Assembly (NCBI GenBank): GCA_036877525.1
Contig: JAZGTH010000008.1
Coordinates: 6,799,001 to 6,863,000 of the forward strand
Source of the DNA: Chromobotia macracanthus
Lineage: Eukaryota; Chordata; Actinopteri; Cypriniformes; Botiidae
Length of the DNA: 64,000 nucleotides
Direction of reading: 5' to 3'
In this document: in pieces, positions 26,230 through 39,449 of the stretch
Position numbering within the stretch: the stretch's first letter is position 1
How the letters are laid out: each line of letters opens with the position of its first letter
The notes under the pieces: model-generated
The model's database searches: none
Told to the model about the DNA's origin: nothing
What the model saw: only the letters and a program-made list of their open reading frames with translations
Made by a program: the position numbers and the translations under genes

Positions 26230-26362
26230 GTAACACTTTACAACAAGGTTCCATTCATTAACATTAGTTAATGCACTAGCTAACATGAACTAACTATATT
26301 TTTACAGCGTTTATTATTTGTTAATGTTACTTAATGCTAATACAGTTCATTGTTTGCATTGT
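26230..26362. mobile_element. Truncated copy of the GTAACACTTTAC MITE
   Basis: The segment begins gtaacactttacaacaaggt and continues with the 'cattagttaatgcactagc' and 'taacatgaactaac' words found, in reverse orientation, at the right end of the element at 49369-49568. No matching right terminus is visible downstream, so the copy looks truncated. Confidence 0.6.
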
Positions 26363-26782
26363 TGCTAAAAATGTACTACAGTGGATTGAATGGCAATTAA
26401 CTATTTTGAACCCTGGTAATTTCTAACATGTCCAATAATAGTAACAAAATAAACCAATGTGCCTTTATTGCTTATAAATGTAACAGGAAATGGAAGTATA
26501 ACCTATTCATAGAAAGTGCCAGTAATGTGTTGCAAATAAATAAGGTTGGCGTTATGTGTTTTGTGTTAGGATTGCAGTCTGTGGCCTACCTTTACTGTGT
26601 GGACTGACACCAGGAGAAGGTCGCCATTTAGTATTATTCAACCCTGTTCACATTCTTATTCCACTCAAGACAGCAGTTGTAGCCCAGCCTGGCCTGAGGG
26701 ACACAGCTTGCGTTCATTACGGGTTTATTGTGACTGATTTTTTTCTCCTCCACTCATTTTTCCTGCTGGCAAGTCCTCTATG

Positions 26783-26805
26783 TCCATCCATCCATCCATC
26801 CGTCC
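26783..26805. repeat. (TCCA)n microsatellite
   Basis: Five tccatcc-type tetranucleotide units, the last one mutated to cgtcc. Confidence 0.75.
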
Positions 26806-28413
26806 AAGTGCCCTGTGGGAATGGTCATTAAGAACATCACAATGTCCATCTCTAAGATGCCTGTCTTCATCAGATGCTGTGTGGATATGTTCCTCTTCCT
26901 GCCCGAGGGGACACATGGTGGGAAAAGCATCTCGTAGCTTCAGTCCTGACGCTTGCGTTTCTTAATGAGGTTTAAGAGTGACTGTCCTTCTGAAAGCGTT
27001 TGGCCCGAGTCTGTTAGGCCTGTGGTGATGTTAGCCAGGGTGATAGTTTTATGTCCTGCATCGCAGATTCCAATCACAGTAATTTATGTTGTTTAATCTC
27101 CAGTTCTGTGACTCGCTCTGATTGGTCTGGAATATTTCCCCCACTCTAAACACAAGATGTTATACAGAGATTGATAGATTCTATCATACTCCTGTCTTGT
27201 CTCGCTGTTAATTTATCTGCATTTGTCTTGATGTGTATCAAAGTGATGGCTTATCTGATGTAAATGTTTATGCAGAAAATCAGGATTAATGTATACGACA
27301 CAGTTTATAGGGCCATGTTGCCTTCAAATGCTTATTTTATACTTATCAAAGGTTTATTTTTTGCAAACAGTACTGTATGATGTGCCGGAAAAAATGCATT
27401 TTTTCTCAAAAATGAGGGCATTTGGTACACTGAGCGAAAATGAGAACTTGTGTTCCGAACAAATATTCATCAGCCGCGTAATGACAGATAAAAAGAGAAT
27501 ATGTTAAACTACAGTTTTGTAAATACTGCCCTGTCTTACCAACAAAGAAAAATCTTGTGCTCAACAACAACAAATAGGAATATCAAAGGACTGGGCTCTC
27601 TTGAGTGTAATGAGATTGATTTTCAAAGAGATGCATATATCAGTGTATTGAAATCACCTGACCATGCTAGACATGTCCCTCGCTTACCTTTTATCTCAGA
27701 AGCTTTCTCTAAGAAAACCAAGAAGCACTGCTTGTTATTTAAATGTTTTGTAAGCTTCATACCAGTTCTCAGTTATTCACCCTAATTTTTTGTCATTTGC
27801 ATACACAGTTTCACAGAAACATATTTACCCATCAACATATAATTTCTTTCTGTTCTGTTCTTTATGCCATGCATAAACATAATACTTCTTTATTTTATAT
27901 ATCTTATGCACAGCAGCAGAGAGAAAAGCTGACACAAGGTTACAGGCGGTTTAAAATATGTATTATAAATACATCATCAAAAACGAAAAGTTTTTTGTGT
28001 CTCCTGTCTACTAGCATCTCTGTTAAACAAAGAGACTAGATGTCTGTGTTCTGTGTGCTTAATACTGCTTATGCTTGCTACAACATTTAAAGCTATAATT
28101 TTAATCCTAGGCCTTAATATGTCCTATGCAATTACTCAAAGGGTTTTGGAAAAATGTATACTGTACCTGTTTATGAGACCTTTGCTAAGAGAGGATAGGT
28201 TACTGTTTGATTGGCTGTTGATATCAATGCCATTAGGATTATACAATGCAAATAACAAGTGCTATATTCATAAAGGTAGTTGCTTTTGGCTGTGTTTTCG
28301 TGAGGTCCAACAGGTTTGCCTTTGTAGTTAATTTACTTTAATAAGGCGTAACCCCTTGAATTGATCATACACTCTTTGAATCAGTTGACGTTTTTCTCTG
28401 TAGTCTTCTACAT

Positions 28414-28512
28414 CCACCCTGCTGTGCGACTCCACCACACTGACTGTGAACTAACTCACAGCCTCCAAACGCGTCTCCTGCATTTATCTCTTTCATTAAT
28501 CATTCCTCTTTT
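28414..28512. repeat. Segment similar to 24740-24837 (copy 2)
   Basis: The 99-bp segment starts ccaccctgctgtgcgactcc and ends 'tttcattaatcattcctctt'. It is in the same orientation as copy 1, 3.7 kb downstream. The best-kept parts are the first 20 and last 20 bases. Confidence 0.5.
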
Positions 28513-29192
28513 CTAATTTAAGTCTGGGGAAGTCCTGTGTGTTTGAATAGTTTTAAATGGATTTTTTACAGAAATCATCCCAAATACAGGAAAACATTGT
28601 CACTGAGGCACTTTTGGTTTAACTGTGGAAGTGTTTGCTTAATTTCTGATTCGTCGCTGCTGTTTTAAATCGCATTACTGTGTAATGTAACAATTTCAGT
28701 AGACAAAAAAGGCAGATTAAAGATTCTTTGCAATGTCACACTTCATTTCAGACCAAATGCGGAGTTATCCGTTTCAAATTTTTCCACTTTATTTTCCGAC
28801 TGCTAATGAAGACTTCCATTGAATTTCTTTGAAACGTTCTGTTGGGCTTGTTTGAACAGACAACAGTGAGGAAGGGGTGGCTGGAGGTCCAGCTTAGTGA
28901 GGGTTCATTAGTCATTTTTTTTATCAAGGGATATTTTATCAAGGTTGGATTATTTGCAGTGTTCATCGCTATTGCACAGTAATTTTTTTTTAATTTAAAA
29001 TGGAGAAAAGTTGGAAAATTTGTGCATTTAAATGAAATTACATTTTCCTTGTACGTGAACTGTGCAGTCAGGTCATGTCGTCCTGAGGGTAACGACAGTC
29101 AAATGGTTTAAACTAATATATGCTAGTAACTCAGAGATTTTGTTTAATTTCCAGCTGGTTGACTGAGGTTTAGAGCTACTGTGATTTCTTCT

Positions 29193-29255
29193 TCATTGTG
29201 CCCTTAAGCGAGGCACTAAACTGTGGGTAGCTCCAGGGTCTGGCCCTGCACTAGG
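29193..29255 (+). mobile_element. SINE body fragment
   Basis: 'cattgtgcccttaagcgagg' and cactaaac, followed by a gctccaggg word, correspond to the body region of the SINE at 11015 ('cactgtacctttgagcaagg' and cacttaat). Neither the tRNA head nor the tail is recognisable. Confidence 0.35.
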
Positions 29256-30398
29256 CCCCTTTAAAACCTTTACATCAAATGAGTCTGATTAATGATGGTT
29301 ATATAAATAACCAAGTACGTAATCTGACCACTGTGTCATCGCCAAGAGCGTTGAGAGAACGTAGTTCTAATGTCATTTGTTAACATTGCTCATGTGACTG
29401 CATTAATCGGCTATAACATTAACTTCTCTTACTGTCAACTCATAAAAAAGTGAAAATGTCATATGAAATGTGTTTTTAGCTTAATTATGAGCTGTCAAAG
29501 GCATAAAAATACATGAGCCGTGATTCCTTACTTGACTTCAGAGCTGTCAGGATTTTAGAAGTCATACTGTTTTGATGTGCACTAGTGCTGTACTGGCTTA
29601 CAATACTTAATGACATGACTGGGAAAGTTGTCTGTCAATTTTCAGGTGTTACCTGCAGCTATTCTATTGAAATTACAAAGCCAATTAAAAAAGTATTTCT
29701 TAACCTATAGGTTTTATAATAAAAGTTCACACTTAACATCTAAAGAATACATATAGTATGAATAAAATGCCTACATTTTTGGTAAATAGCAGTGTCTTAT
29801 TAGCACATTATGCTGCAGGTTTTTACTGACAATTTTGGCTCAAACATTAATACTGAGCACTTGAAAGTTGTGTGCTTTTAATTATGTAAAGACACAGCAG
29901 TTATCATTTGGGGGCTTTTTGGCTAACAGTGATGGCTTGCCAGATACTGTAATTATAAATTCCTCATTGTGTGTTACTTGGTGTGCATTACTCAAAAATA
30001 TCATATGTTTGTTGATGTGCATTTTGCATAATGTGCACTTTCCCTTACAGATAATGGCTTTTTATTGTGGTACTTGAAATTTAATGATAGGCTTTCACTT
30101 ATGTGTTTTATTGGTGGCAGGTTGCTTTATTACACTATTTGTTAAATATTATTATTATGGTAGTCTTGTATAACTCTAAGAGACTTTGAGCTGAGTAAAA
30201 TGCTCCACACTTTTTTCTAATCACTCTAGTGGTACAAATAGGCAATCATTGTACTGAAGGGTTATTTAGACCTGACACAATATGAAACTTGCATATAGAG
30301 AGTCACATTTCTGTCACATACATTTCTCAAAACACATGGCACAAACACTTAATTCATTGAGTGTTTAGTGGCGAGAGATTTTTGACAGGATACTCAAA

Positions 30399-30634
30399 GG
30401 GAAGGAAATTCTGAAAATGAAATTTCTGACATCATTTTCTCACCCTCATGTTGTTCTAGAGCTGTGAGGTTTTCTTTGTTTTGTGAAACACAAAAAGCAG
30501 ATGACAGCCTCAGTTTCTAACATTTACAAACATTTACTTTCATTGAAAGAAAAGTAAGAAAGCCATAAGGGCTTATAATGACATGAGGATGAGTAAATGA
30601 CAACATCATTTTAATTTTTGGGCCGACTTATAAC
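30399..30634 (+). mobile_element. MITE copy, same family, both ends visible
   Basis: The left end carries 'gaaaatgaaatttctgacat' followed by 'cattttctcaccctcatgtt'. The right end carries 'gacatgaggatgagtaaatg' and 'acaacatcattttaattttt'. The two ends read as inverted repeats over about 45 nt with mismatches. The interior is non-coding. Confidence 0.55.
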
Positions 30635-33600
30635 TTTAAAACAGTTAATTAGCATAGTGGGCTAATTGATTTTACAGAGTAACATTTTAAAATACATTTA
30701 AATTATTTCTGCGTATGATTCCCATGTTTTATCAAATTCATGCTTTGATGATAATGATGTCCAAACATAATATTTGAATATCTCCTGTTTGCATCATTGA
30801 CTCATTAAATAGGGGTTGTATTTAATTTTCTGTGATATTGCTAGAAATACATATTAATTGGAGTTAAATATAAAATGATTTATTTGGAGTGGTGTTTGGG
30901 AACCACCACAGATATGTGTGTGACACAAATGTGTCATGTGATACACATTTAAGCAGTACTCTGTACTGTTTTAAAAGTTGTTTTAAAACTACTCTGTTAG
31001 ATCACAAATGATGTCTTCATCACAAGCTTTCACCTTAATAACACCTTAAATAAGTGCCTCATACCTCAGAAACGCTTCATGTGTTTGCTCTTCATCACTC
31101 CTGCTCCCCAGAGTATTTTAATATTCATTTTATCTTTCGTGGTACCTTGTATTTAACTTAATGCAATGTTTTATGCAGGAGGTGGTCTGTTTTTTTTTCT
31201 ACAGCTTTTGGCCTGACAAGCACGTCTCAACACATGTTGTATTATTCAACAGTCTGACAAAAATAGTGCTGAGTACAGTTGGCCCCTCGAACACAACAAA
31301 AGATCTTTATTATGCTGGTAAACGCACATTAAGGTGGATTTGAAGTTATTTTCTCAAACGTTCTTTCTCTGTCCGGAATTCTTAGTGAATGACAAAAAAA
31401 GTTTGTGTAATTGTTGCAAAATGCTACGAGAAGCTGTAAGACGGAATTATGTTCGGGAATGTTGAGTTTGAATTGGTGACTGTCGTGATGGAGATGAGAG
31501 AAAAGATGGAAAGAACATCTTGCAGTGTTGACAGGCCCACAGATTTGAATTTCATGAACCAGGCATCACAGATTTGACTCACCTAAATCCTACAACAGAA
31601 ATGGGAAAAACATATTAAGTGTCTGTACTTCCTCCTGGAGTACAGACTGTATCTGTTCCCTATATGTGGGCAGAATAATTTCTACTGCACATCCAGCAAC
31701 TTACTTTTCTATAATAGCCTGCAAAGAGAGAATCGCAAAAAGCCAGTAATGATCTATTAGGGCTCGAACCCCCTCCCCTGAGCAAACCAAGCAAAAGGTT
31801 TAAAAACATGTCTTTACTTAATAAACCTGTCACCATGGAGACAGTAGACAGGCCATATTCTCAAATGCTAAATGAACTGTTTTAAAAAAGTCTTATTTTT
31901 CTTATACATGGTGGTGGATTGAATGACTCATACATAGCAATGACACATAACAATATTGCATTGTGAAACTGATGTGATGTTTTAAAAAGCCTTCAAGGCT
32001 TTGAGCCTTTTTAATTAGATTTTCATCATTTACTGTCACCATTACAATATCTCAATTCATTTACAAAGATATATACAACAAACAGTATTATTACGTACAG
32101 ATAAAGTTGTTTTTAAAAATTGAAAAGTATCTGTCCATTGCAATCTAAATTAACAGTGCAGATTTTACAGTGCAGGTACCGGGAGTGTTTAAAATAACTC
32201 TTATAATGATCTAGGAAAACTGCATTCTGTCAGCAAGAGTATTTATAATTTATAATGGAAATGAAAAAAGTGAACTGCTGTTTAATAAATTTTAATGCTG
32301 TTTGTAGCTGCCTATATTTAGATGATTTATAATTACGACAAGCTTCATTCTAGAGATAATCACATACAGTTGTCAGTGACCCTAAGATATAAAAATAACA
32401 TGTACAGTTAGATGAACATGATATTTACATGTGGAGAAATGTGTGAAACATTATTTTCATGCAGAGATTGTGTTTTATTTTTGCAGTTCACTGAGTGTCT
32501 GAGACCCTCCGCTGTGTGTGAGCAGGATAAGCTTGTCACTCATGGCACAGCAAAACTCTGCTAGTGTGTCGTGCATCTTTGTTCTCCTAAAAGCCTCTTT
32601 GGGTCAAACCGAGTCACAGAAGAAGATATTGACCACTGGCACACAATTGTTTAAAGAAAATAATAAGAGTCTGTCATTGTCCAATTGTTGTCACGCTTTC
32701 ATCTCTCTGATTTACAAGATGGTCTGACACAGTTGTTCACTGAAAGCCTGGATCAATACTGAGTTTCATTTTTAGCCAGATAACTTAGACAATGACTGTT
32801 TTCACTGCTAGTGGGTTTGTTTTGTGAAAGATGGAAGAGACCCTTTAACGCACCCTGAGTATAAACTGTTAATAAAACGATTAGGTCCCTTCTCTTCAAT
32901 GTGATTTCAATTGGACTTGATAATACCAAACATTAATATCTATCCATGCCATATTGATTCCTGTGGAGCTGTGAGCTGCTGTTACAGATTTCTTGAGTGA
33001 CACCAGCATGATTCAATCGTGGACAGAAGGTTTTGATCTAATTTTTCTTCCACTCATTGGCACAGATGCAACGGTAGATTTTGCTAAAGCCCCGATCAAT
33101 ACAGCTCCTGCTCCTTGCATTTCACCCACAGCTTAACATTTTTTCTGCCCCAACCCCCCTCGCCCCACACGTCCGCCTTGAGAAGCAGACACATCACCTT
33201 CTATTGTTGTTTCACATCCCTGCACTAAATGCTCATTGTTCAACCGAAAGTTCAGCGATTAAAAAAATCAAATCGCTGTGAGTCTAAAATAGAATGCTAA
33301 TTCTGTTTGTATTCCAGGAATCTGAAAGAGCAGGAAAGGACAGCAGTGAATGTAGGTCTCAGAAATGTGACACTGTTAAAAAAAACATCGTATTACTTAA
33401 AATGTGCAATTCCATCCTTTAACTTCTACTGTCATAATGCTTTGATTGGAAAAAAAAAAAGCATTTCTAAACAGTTAAGTAAACATATCTTCATGGCTTT
33501 TACAATTTTACCTAATTTTTACAATTTTATTTATCAAATCACGTTTTTAAAGCGTTACCTCAAAACTTCCATGTTTTGTGGCGTTTTGTTATGCTTGATT

Positions 33601-34587
33601 TGGTAGCAGTATTGCAAAATAAAACTGATCCAGCGATGATCCAGCTTCAGCTGCCTGTAGGCCAGAGGATGTGCATGTTCTGCTAAAATTGGTACATGCA
33701 CAGAGAGCAAACTGGCATATGCTTGCCATAACTGTTATTATTAAAGTCTGGTATATAGGCTGTGGCAATAGGTTGTACACATATAATATATACATTTATT
33801 TTTTAATGTACTGTTACATTTATCACTTCTGTGACAGTTGTACAGCATGTGTGTCATAAGTGTAACACCAGCCTTTTGTGTCTAGTTTAACTATATCTCA
33901 GTTAAGTTACAAGTCACAGCTAATGTCTGATACTGTGTCATGTTTGAGGCTAAATTTCAAAGCCTTAGCCTAAACATTTTTACAAATGAAAGGTCCTTTC
34001 TCTCCTATGCCACAACGCATGCTTCAACAAGATGTTTGTGGAATTGTTTTTATTTATGAGAGTTCTTTTCAAATGAATATTACATTGCATTACATTACAA
34101 ACTTTGCACCTGTAATCTATAGGTTAATGGTAATACCACGGGGGACCTTGAGACGTACGAAGAAGTTTCAGGTGGCAAAGTATGAATTTACATACATCTT
34201 GTTAATCTTACTCATCTGAAATTAATGGACGCCCACAACAACAGAAGACGACCTCGCAGGTGTTTACTCTACACGAGTCAATAACGGCAGAACCCTTCAA
34301 TTACATTCTACAGGGAATGCGGAAGAAGCATTTGTCTGAGACAATTGGCAGAAGATTGAATTGATTACCTGATTATGAAGAGACAGAGTTATTATTGTCA
34401 TAACTCACTACCCATTATAGTTCTTCAGCTCTGCAGACAGGCTATAAAAAGCGTTGTGGCTGTAATGTGGATATGGTGTGTTTACCACCTGTTCTGCAGG
34501 GAATAGCTGGCTTAGTTTGGATATCGTCAAGATTGTTTTACCCTCTGCTGAGAGGATCCTGTGTTTATACCGTACGTTTTCCTTCCC
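30635..34587. other. Gene-free stretch
   Basis: AT-rich unique sequence with a 9-bp hairpin at 31621-31647 and one orphan exon-like segment at 33318-33351. No gene model can be supported. Confidence 0.4.
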
Positions 34588-35142
34588 CTTTTCGGTAAAA
34601 ATGAAAATTCATCATTTACTCACCCTGTTTGTGAGGGATAAATTGAGTTGTTCTCTGTTGGGTATGTTCTTAAAAAGTTTATGAGAAATGACTAATTTGT
34701 GAACTGACAAGTCATTTATTAAAAAATAAACTGAGGAATCAGTTGATTTACTTGACGAATCTGATTTGAATCATTTGTTTACATTTGCGCATTTTGCGCT
34801 ACAGGAACATGTTCACAAATTGTTTACGAATGAGACTGATTTGGTTCTTGAGTTCATCCACTTTACTAAAATTTTGTTACAATACAATATTACTTCACTA
34901 AAATTGCTGTTTGTCACAACAAGCTCATTGTATGACTTCAGAAAACTTTGAAAATAGTGTCCTCAATTACGCAGCTTATGGTGTTTTAATGTAATCTAGG
35001 TGCTTGACAGTTCTCATTCATTTTAATTTGTGGAAATGACTGATGAGGATATTCTTTCCTCATTGAAAAAAATCACTGTATTTAGGTTTGGAACAACAAT
35101 AAAAGGAGTAAACGATGACATTTCATTTTCAGCCCCCCTTTG
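34588..35142 (+). mobile_element. Decayed MITE copy or pair of half copies, same family
   Basis: A left-type end ('aaaaatgaaaattcatcatt' then 'tactcaccctgtttgtgag') and a right-type end ('gtttggaacaacaataaaa' then 'gagtaaacgatgacatttca') lie about 500 bp apart. The intervening sequence includes 'cattcattttaatttgtgga', again a family word. It is considerably diverged from the others. Confidence 0.4.
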
Positions 35143-36335
35143 ATACTAAATCCTTTGCCTGTATACTGAACAATTTCAACAGTCCTTTACTAGAAACTCT
35201 GACTTATACATAAACCCCAGAGTGCAGAAGATTCAGCACATATTGTTTGGTCAGTAGCTGTTTTCCCTTGTATTTTTCCCCTATAGCGCTGGCTGTCAGG
35301 AGCGCTGCTCTGCTGTGTTTTTTAGTTTTTGCAGGGTGTTGAGGAAATCCAAACATCCTTGCTGTCGGCTACAGCTTCTCACGCCTTGTGCTGACAGTTT
35401 CTGCTGTCAGCTCCTTCCTTCATCCAGCTGTCCTCTTCAGCAGAGGTGAGGCCTGCGTGTTTAGTGATGGCAAGGTGTGAGCAGACAACTGAGGGTGAAG
35501 AACAGATAGAGGTAAGATGGGGGTGAGTGGGTTAGTGTGAGGAGGAGAGAGTTGAAAGAGGAAGAAATGGAGGTGGGGGTCTGTTCGGCTTGTCAGTTTG
35601 TGGTCCTGTCAAACACCTGTCCCACTTCTCTCTGACAGTTTGTCCCTTGCTTCACCTATCTGCTAAAGGGCCGCTGTACCTTTCTTGTGTGAGAGGCAGG
35701 GGTGTGTGCGCATTTGTGTGTGTTTGTGAGGCACGCGGGACAAACTGTAAACCTTACTGGAAAAGTCTGTGATGTTCTGTGATGACTGTACTGTACATTC
35801 TGTTGTTGTACAGTGTGCTATGAAGCATTTTTAAAAGTGGCAAATAAAAAAAATGGAGGCTAACCAAATTGTTTTGTTTTGCATTAACTGTATTCATTCT
35901 TTACTATATTAATTACTAAGTTTTGGTTTAATTGATAACAGAATATGTTCATATTCATATTTGCTGTGCCTCTTTTAGATGATGTTACATGTTGTTTCCA
36001 TCCAATCACCTGGCTTTTTTCTGGCATGTGAAGTCCATGCTTGGATAAAAGCCATGTCCCATCCATTTTTTCTCATTAAATATGCTGTTTCGCTCCAAAA
36101 CATGTCAGTTTATGGACGTACAATAGTTGCAAATGACGTTTCACTTTGACTTTAAGAAACAATGTATGTTGATTCAATGCGGTGCTAGATTAAAGCTGGT
36201 GATGCGGCTTGTCATTATTCTAGTGTGCTGCAGCTGTGCATTGCTGCATCCAATCATGCGGTCAGGGCCATTACTGTGCTGCCTGCTCAGTGGTGCTGAG
36301 GCAACTTCCTCTCGTTCCCTCACTCTTCCTTATCT

Positions 36336-36384
36336 GTCTCTCTCTCTCCCTCTCCTTCTCTGTCTGTCTCTCTCTCTGTCTCTC
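36336..36384. repeat. CT-rich microsatellite
   Basis: Imperfect (tc)n tract with gtctgtc interruptions. It ends in an ag that creates an acceptor-like site. Confidence 0.8.
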
Positions 36385-36759
36385 AGTTGGTGTGTAATTG
36401 GGCCTCAAGTAAATGGAGATTTGTATGGAGATCAGTGCTCACTGTGAGGAGAAGGAAGAGAAGGATAAAAATGTTCCATCCACACTGCACATTTACGCTT
36501 GTGCACACACACACACACCTTTTCCAAGGATAGCTTTTAATCAATGGTCAGAATGAGCAAACTAACGCACAATAAAAATCCACTGTTCCGGCATCAGCTT
36601 TGACCACTGCCAAGTCCTTTGTGTCCCGGGGTGTGTAATTGTCTCAGTATCTGATTTCATTTGACTTTTTGATAAGTATAACCTCATTGGCTCTGCCTTG
36701 ATATTTCCAATCCCATCATCCCTCAGAGAATGATTAACTCTCCTCCCGCTTGAAAACGG

Positions 36760-37570
36760 CTGTCACTGAGGCGTAAAATATTATTTGTATTAGTCCGCAT
36801 TTCGGCAAGTCTCAGTTGAGGTCTTTGGCAGATGAGATAAACAGAGGGGGAGCCAGAGAATCTCGCAGCCTATCAAAGCTCCTAATATTAAATAATATGA
36901 TATTAATTAGAGACGGGCGAGAAGTAATGCATCACATCTTATTGAAAAGGGCCCCGGAGGATTAAATTAGACTTATGGGGCCGAGGCTGAAAATCACCTA
37001 ACCTTTTCTCCATTTTAATATAAGCCACACGACGTGGTGGCGGTGCTTTCAGCGGTGCTGCTCGTTAAGACGTGGAGGGATCTGTAAGGACCTGTACTCC
37101 TCTCTAATGATCATTATGTTCTGTGTAAACTGAGAAGCTACTGTTTGCCTTTCCCAATCCCACTCCAAAGGGTCATTCTTCTTCATTATTGCCGTCACAA
37201 AGTGCCTGACGATTATTATGTAATCCAATTTGTTGTATCATTTTCAACAAATTGCCGCAAACGTCCTTAGCCGGGGAAAAAATGTTTATGAGCAAGCGTG
37301 TCTATGTTTCTACAGCATGTGCTTTTAAGATGCCATTTCCTGTTGCTTTGCTAGTTAGGAACGATGAAATTATATTTTACCAGCCTTTTATTCTCGGCGG
37401 TATTAGTTTAGGGAGGACATTTCTGGCAGAAAGCACTTTTTAAAATGCTGTTTTTAATTGCCTTGCTGAATCAGAGCTCCAGGGATAGGCCACGGCCTTT
37501 GCTAATGGACTCCCTCATTTGAGCAGGTAAGACAATTAGCCATATTACCGAGCCCACTTAGCTACAGGCT
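36760..37570. promoter_or_regulatory. Candidate conserved non-coding block
   Basis: This stretch is free of simple repeats and of recognised transposon words. It is dense in ATTA/TAAT cores (for example tattaattagag near 36903, and gacaattagccat near 37532) interspersed with GC-rich words such as ggccccggagg. It has no open frame with splice support. This mixed texture is typical of vertebrate developmental enhancers, but no alignment was possible here. Confidence 0.3.
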
Positions 37571-38786
37571 AACCTGTGTGCTTTTGTGGCTCTCAGAGTA
37601 CTCTGTTTCCCCCAACACTGACGAAGCGGCTGTAGAGCCCAAACGAAATCGTGACTGTTAAAAGGTTCGGCTGTTTAAAGGGTTCTTGTTTGTTTTGAAA
37701 AGCAACAACGTTTGTTTGTTGTTTGCCAAACCGTTCACTGAAGACCAGACCATTTTTAGCCTTTTTCACATCATTGTTAATGCACTGGTATTAAAATATT
37801 GTATGTGTAACCAAATGCACGTATAAACTTTGCGCAAATACCTACAATTCCAACACTTGAATTTCACAGAGCGCTTCTGTTTTTAAGGAAGAACTATAAT
37901 AAAAATATTTGGACAGCAAATCTCATCCCAAGCCCAACCCCAAAGCAGGGCGAGTGTATTTAACCTTGGCCGTGATTGAGAGGCAGATGGTGCACCCTTA
38001 TGTCTGTTGAACATAGCTCTGTGCTAATGAAGTGATGTCTCCATAAACAGCAGACATGGGGTCAGTCAGGCTGCTGCGGGCCTGGAGAGATGCTGTTGTT
38101 GCAACAGTGGACAGGCCTCTAGAGGACTAAATAATGAGCACTCGCTCTGGCTCGCACCGGCCCTTCGCTGCCAGCTCTCAGTCCTCAGGGACACGACAAA
38201 GAAAGACCAAAAACATACCTGTACACAGAGGGACAAATGCACAGACATACTTGTGCAGAACGAAAGGCTCCTATAAATACATATACACAGTTAGCAGGGC
38301 ACATTGATACCAGTACAAAGAATAAAGCAAATGCGTACAGTCAGGTCCAGACGTCTGGGGTTTAAAACCTGATTGGAACATTGGAATTAACAGATTAAAA
38401 TTATAAAAAAAAATGTACAGCTGAAGTGTGTGCCAAGTGTGTGCGTGCCACTAGCCCCGCCATATGGAGCAGCAAGAAATAATGATTGTTTTTAAACAGG
38501 TTCGTGTCATTGGTTGTACAGACACAAGATTCTTTTTGGAATATTCCCAACTCATGCTGGCATAACATGGATCATCAGAAACGTGTGCAGTCCATGCCAG
38601 ATTGAGTGCACAAAGTTGTTAAATGGAAAGAGACATAACATCTTCACAAAAAATGAGCAAATTCTAAATTCAACTTCGACTTTTTCATTCAAATTGTTAT
38701 AGTAATAAAATCTGTAATATTACATTAGAAAAATGTAATCCTTTGGATCCCACTATATTCTGTATTTTTCTGTATCAATACCTAAA

Positions 38787-38808
38787 GTGTGTGTGTGTGT
38801 GTGTGTGT
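38787..38808. repeat. (GT)n microsatellite
   Basis: Uninterrupted gt run of about 11 units. Confidence 0.85.
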
Positions 38809-39312
38809 AAATGAACATGTTCTGTTCAGTTATTACTACCAATCACATAGGGGCAGAAGATTAAAAATAAGGGGAAAAATCCTTTTTTTATTTTCGAATC
38901 ATGTGCAGAATAAGAATTTATTTCCTTTTATTTAAGGCAATATAAAACTGCAAAGCGTCTTTATTATGAGAGCTAGCAAGAAGAAATATAACAGCCACCT
39001 GAAGCACAGTCAGATATAAAAAGCACATAATCTCAAAATATCTCCCTCATAGCACAAATGAAACAAAGAATCCAGTGTCCGTGGCAGGAAGCAACTCCTT
39101 ATCAGTTAACTTTCTGAAGATAACGCAGACAGTGTGGCAATTACAGAGAGAAGCACTCCCTGCTACCAGAAGAAATTAATGAAGCTTCAACATTATCCTT
39201 TGTACAATGTTACAGTCATACAGCAACAGCATATATTCCATAGTAATAAGACAAAATTAATGCGTAAAAATACTAAAATTAATACATCAAAAATAATACA
39301 TGCAAATTTACA

Positions 39313-39449
39313 CATTTAGAAGACGCTTTTATCCAAAGCAACTCAAGCATTGAAGTTATACATTTTCTTAGTACATGTACTCCCTGGCAATCGAACCCAC
39401 GATCTCTTGCGTTGCTAACGCAATGCTCTACCACTGAGCTACAGGAGAA
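39313..39449 (-). mobile_element. Short tRNA-headed SINE, minus strand
   Basis: Read on the minus strand, the head is ctcctgtagctcagtggtag with agcattgcgtta, then a B-box-like gggttcgattgcc, then the tail tgctttggataaaagcgtct. The full length is only about 137 bp. The A and B boxes are well kept, so the copy is fairly young. A true tRNA gene is unlikely: the acceptor arms do not pair as a full cloverleaf and the LINE-type tail is attached. Confidence 0.65.

Larger units (their letters stand above)
26363..30398. other. Gene-free stretch
   Basis: Contains duplicate copy 2 (28414-28512), a SINE fragment near 29.2 kb and a TCCA repeat. The overlapping open frames between 27289 and 28331 have low-complexity composition and no splice or domain support. 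Confidence 0.4.
35143..39312. other. Gene-free stretch with candidate regulatory block
   Basis: Apart from the CT tract, the block at 36760-37570 and a GT repeat at 38787, I see nothing identifiable. The 106-codon frame at 36127-36447 crosses the CT tract and is not credible as a gene. Confidence 0.4.

Noticed and set aside
31621..31647. 9-bp hairpin gtctgtact/agtacagac
   Set aside because: Stem length is close to what is expected by chance in 64 kb; no context supports a function.
36388..36444. Exon-like segment after a CT tract (ctctcag ... gtgagg), open in frame
   Set aside because: The acceptor comes from a microsatellite, and the peptide (LVCNWASSKWRFVWRSVLT) is unlike any known exon.
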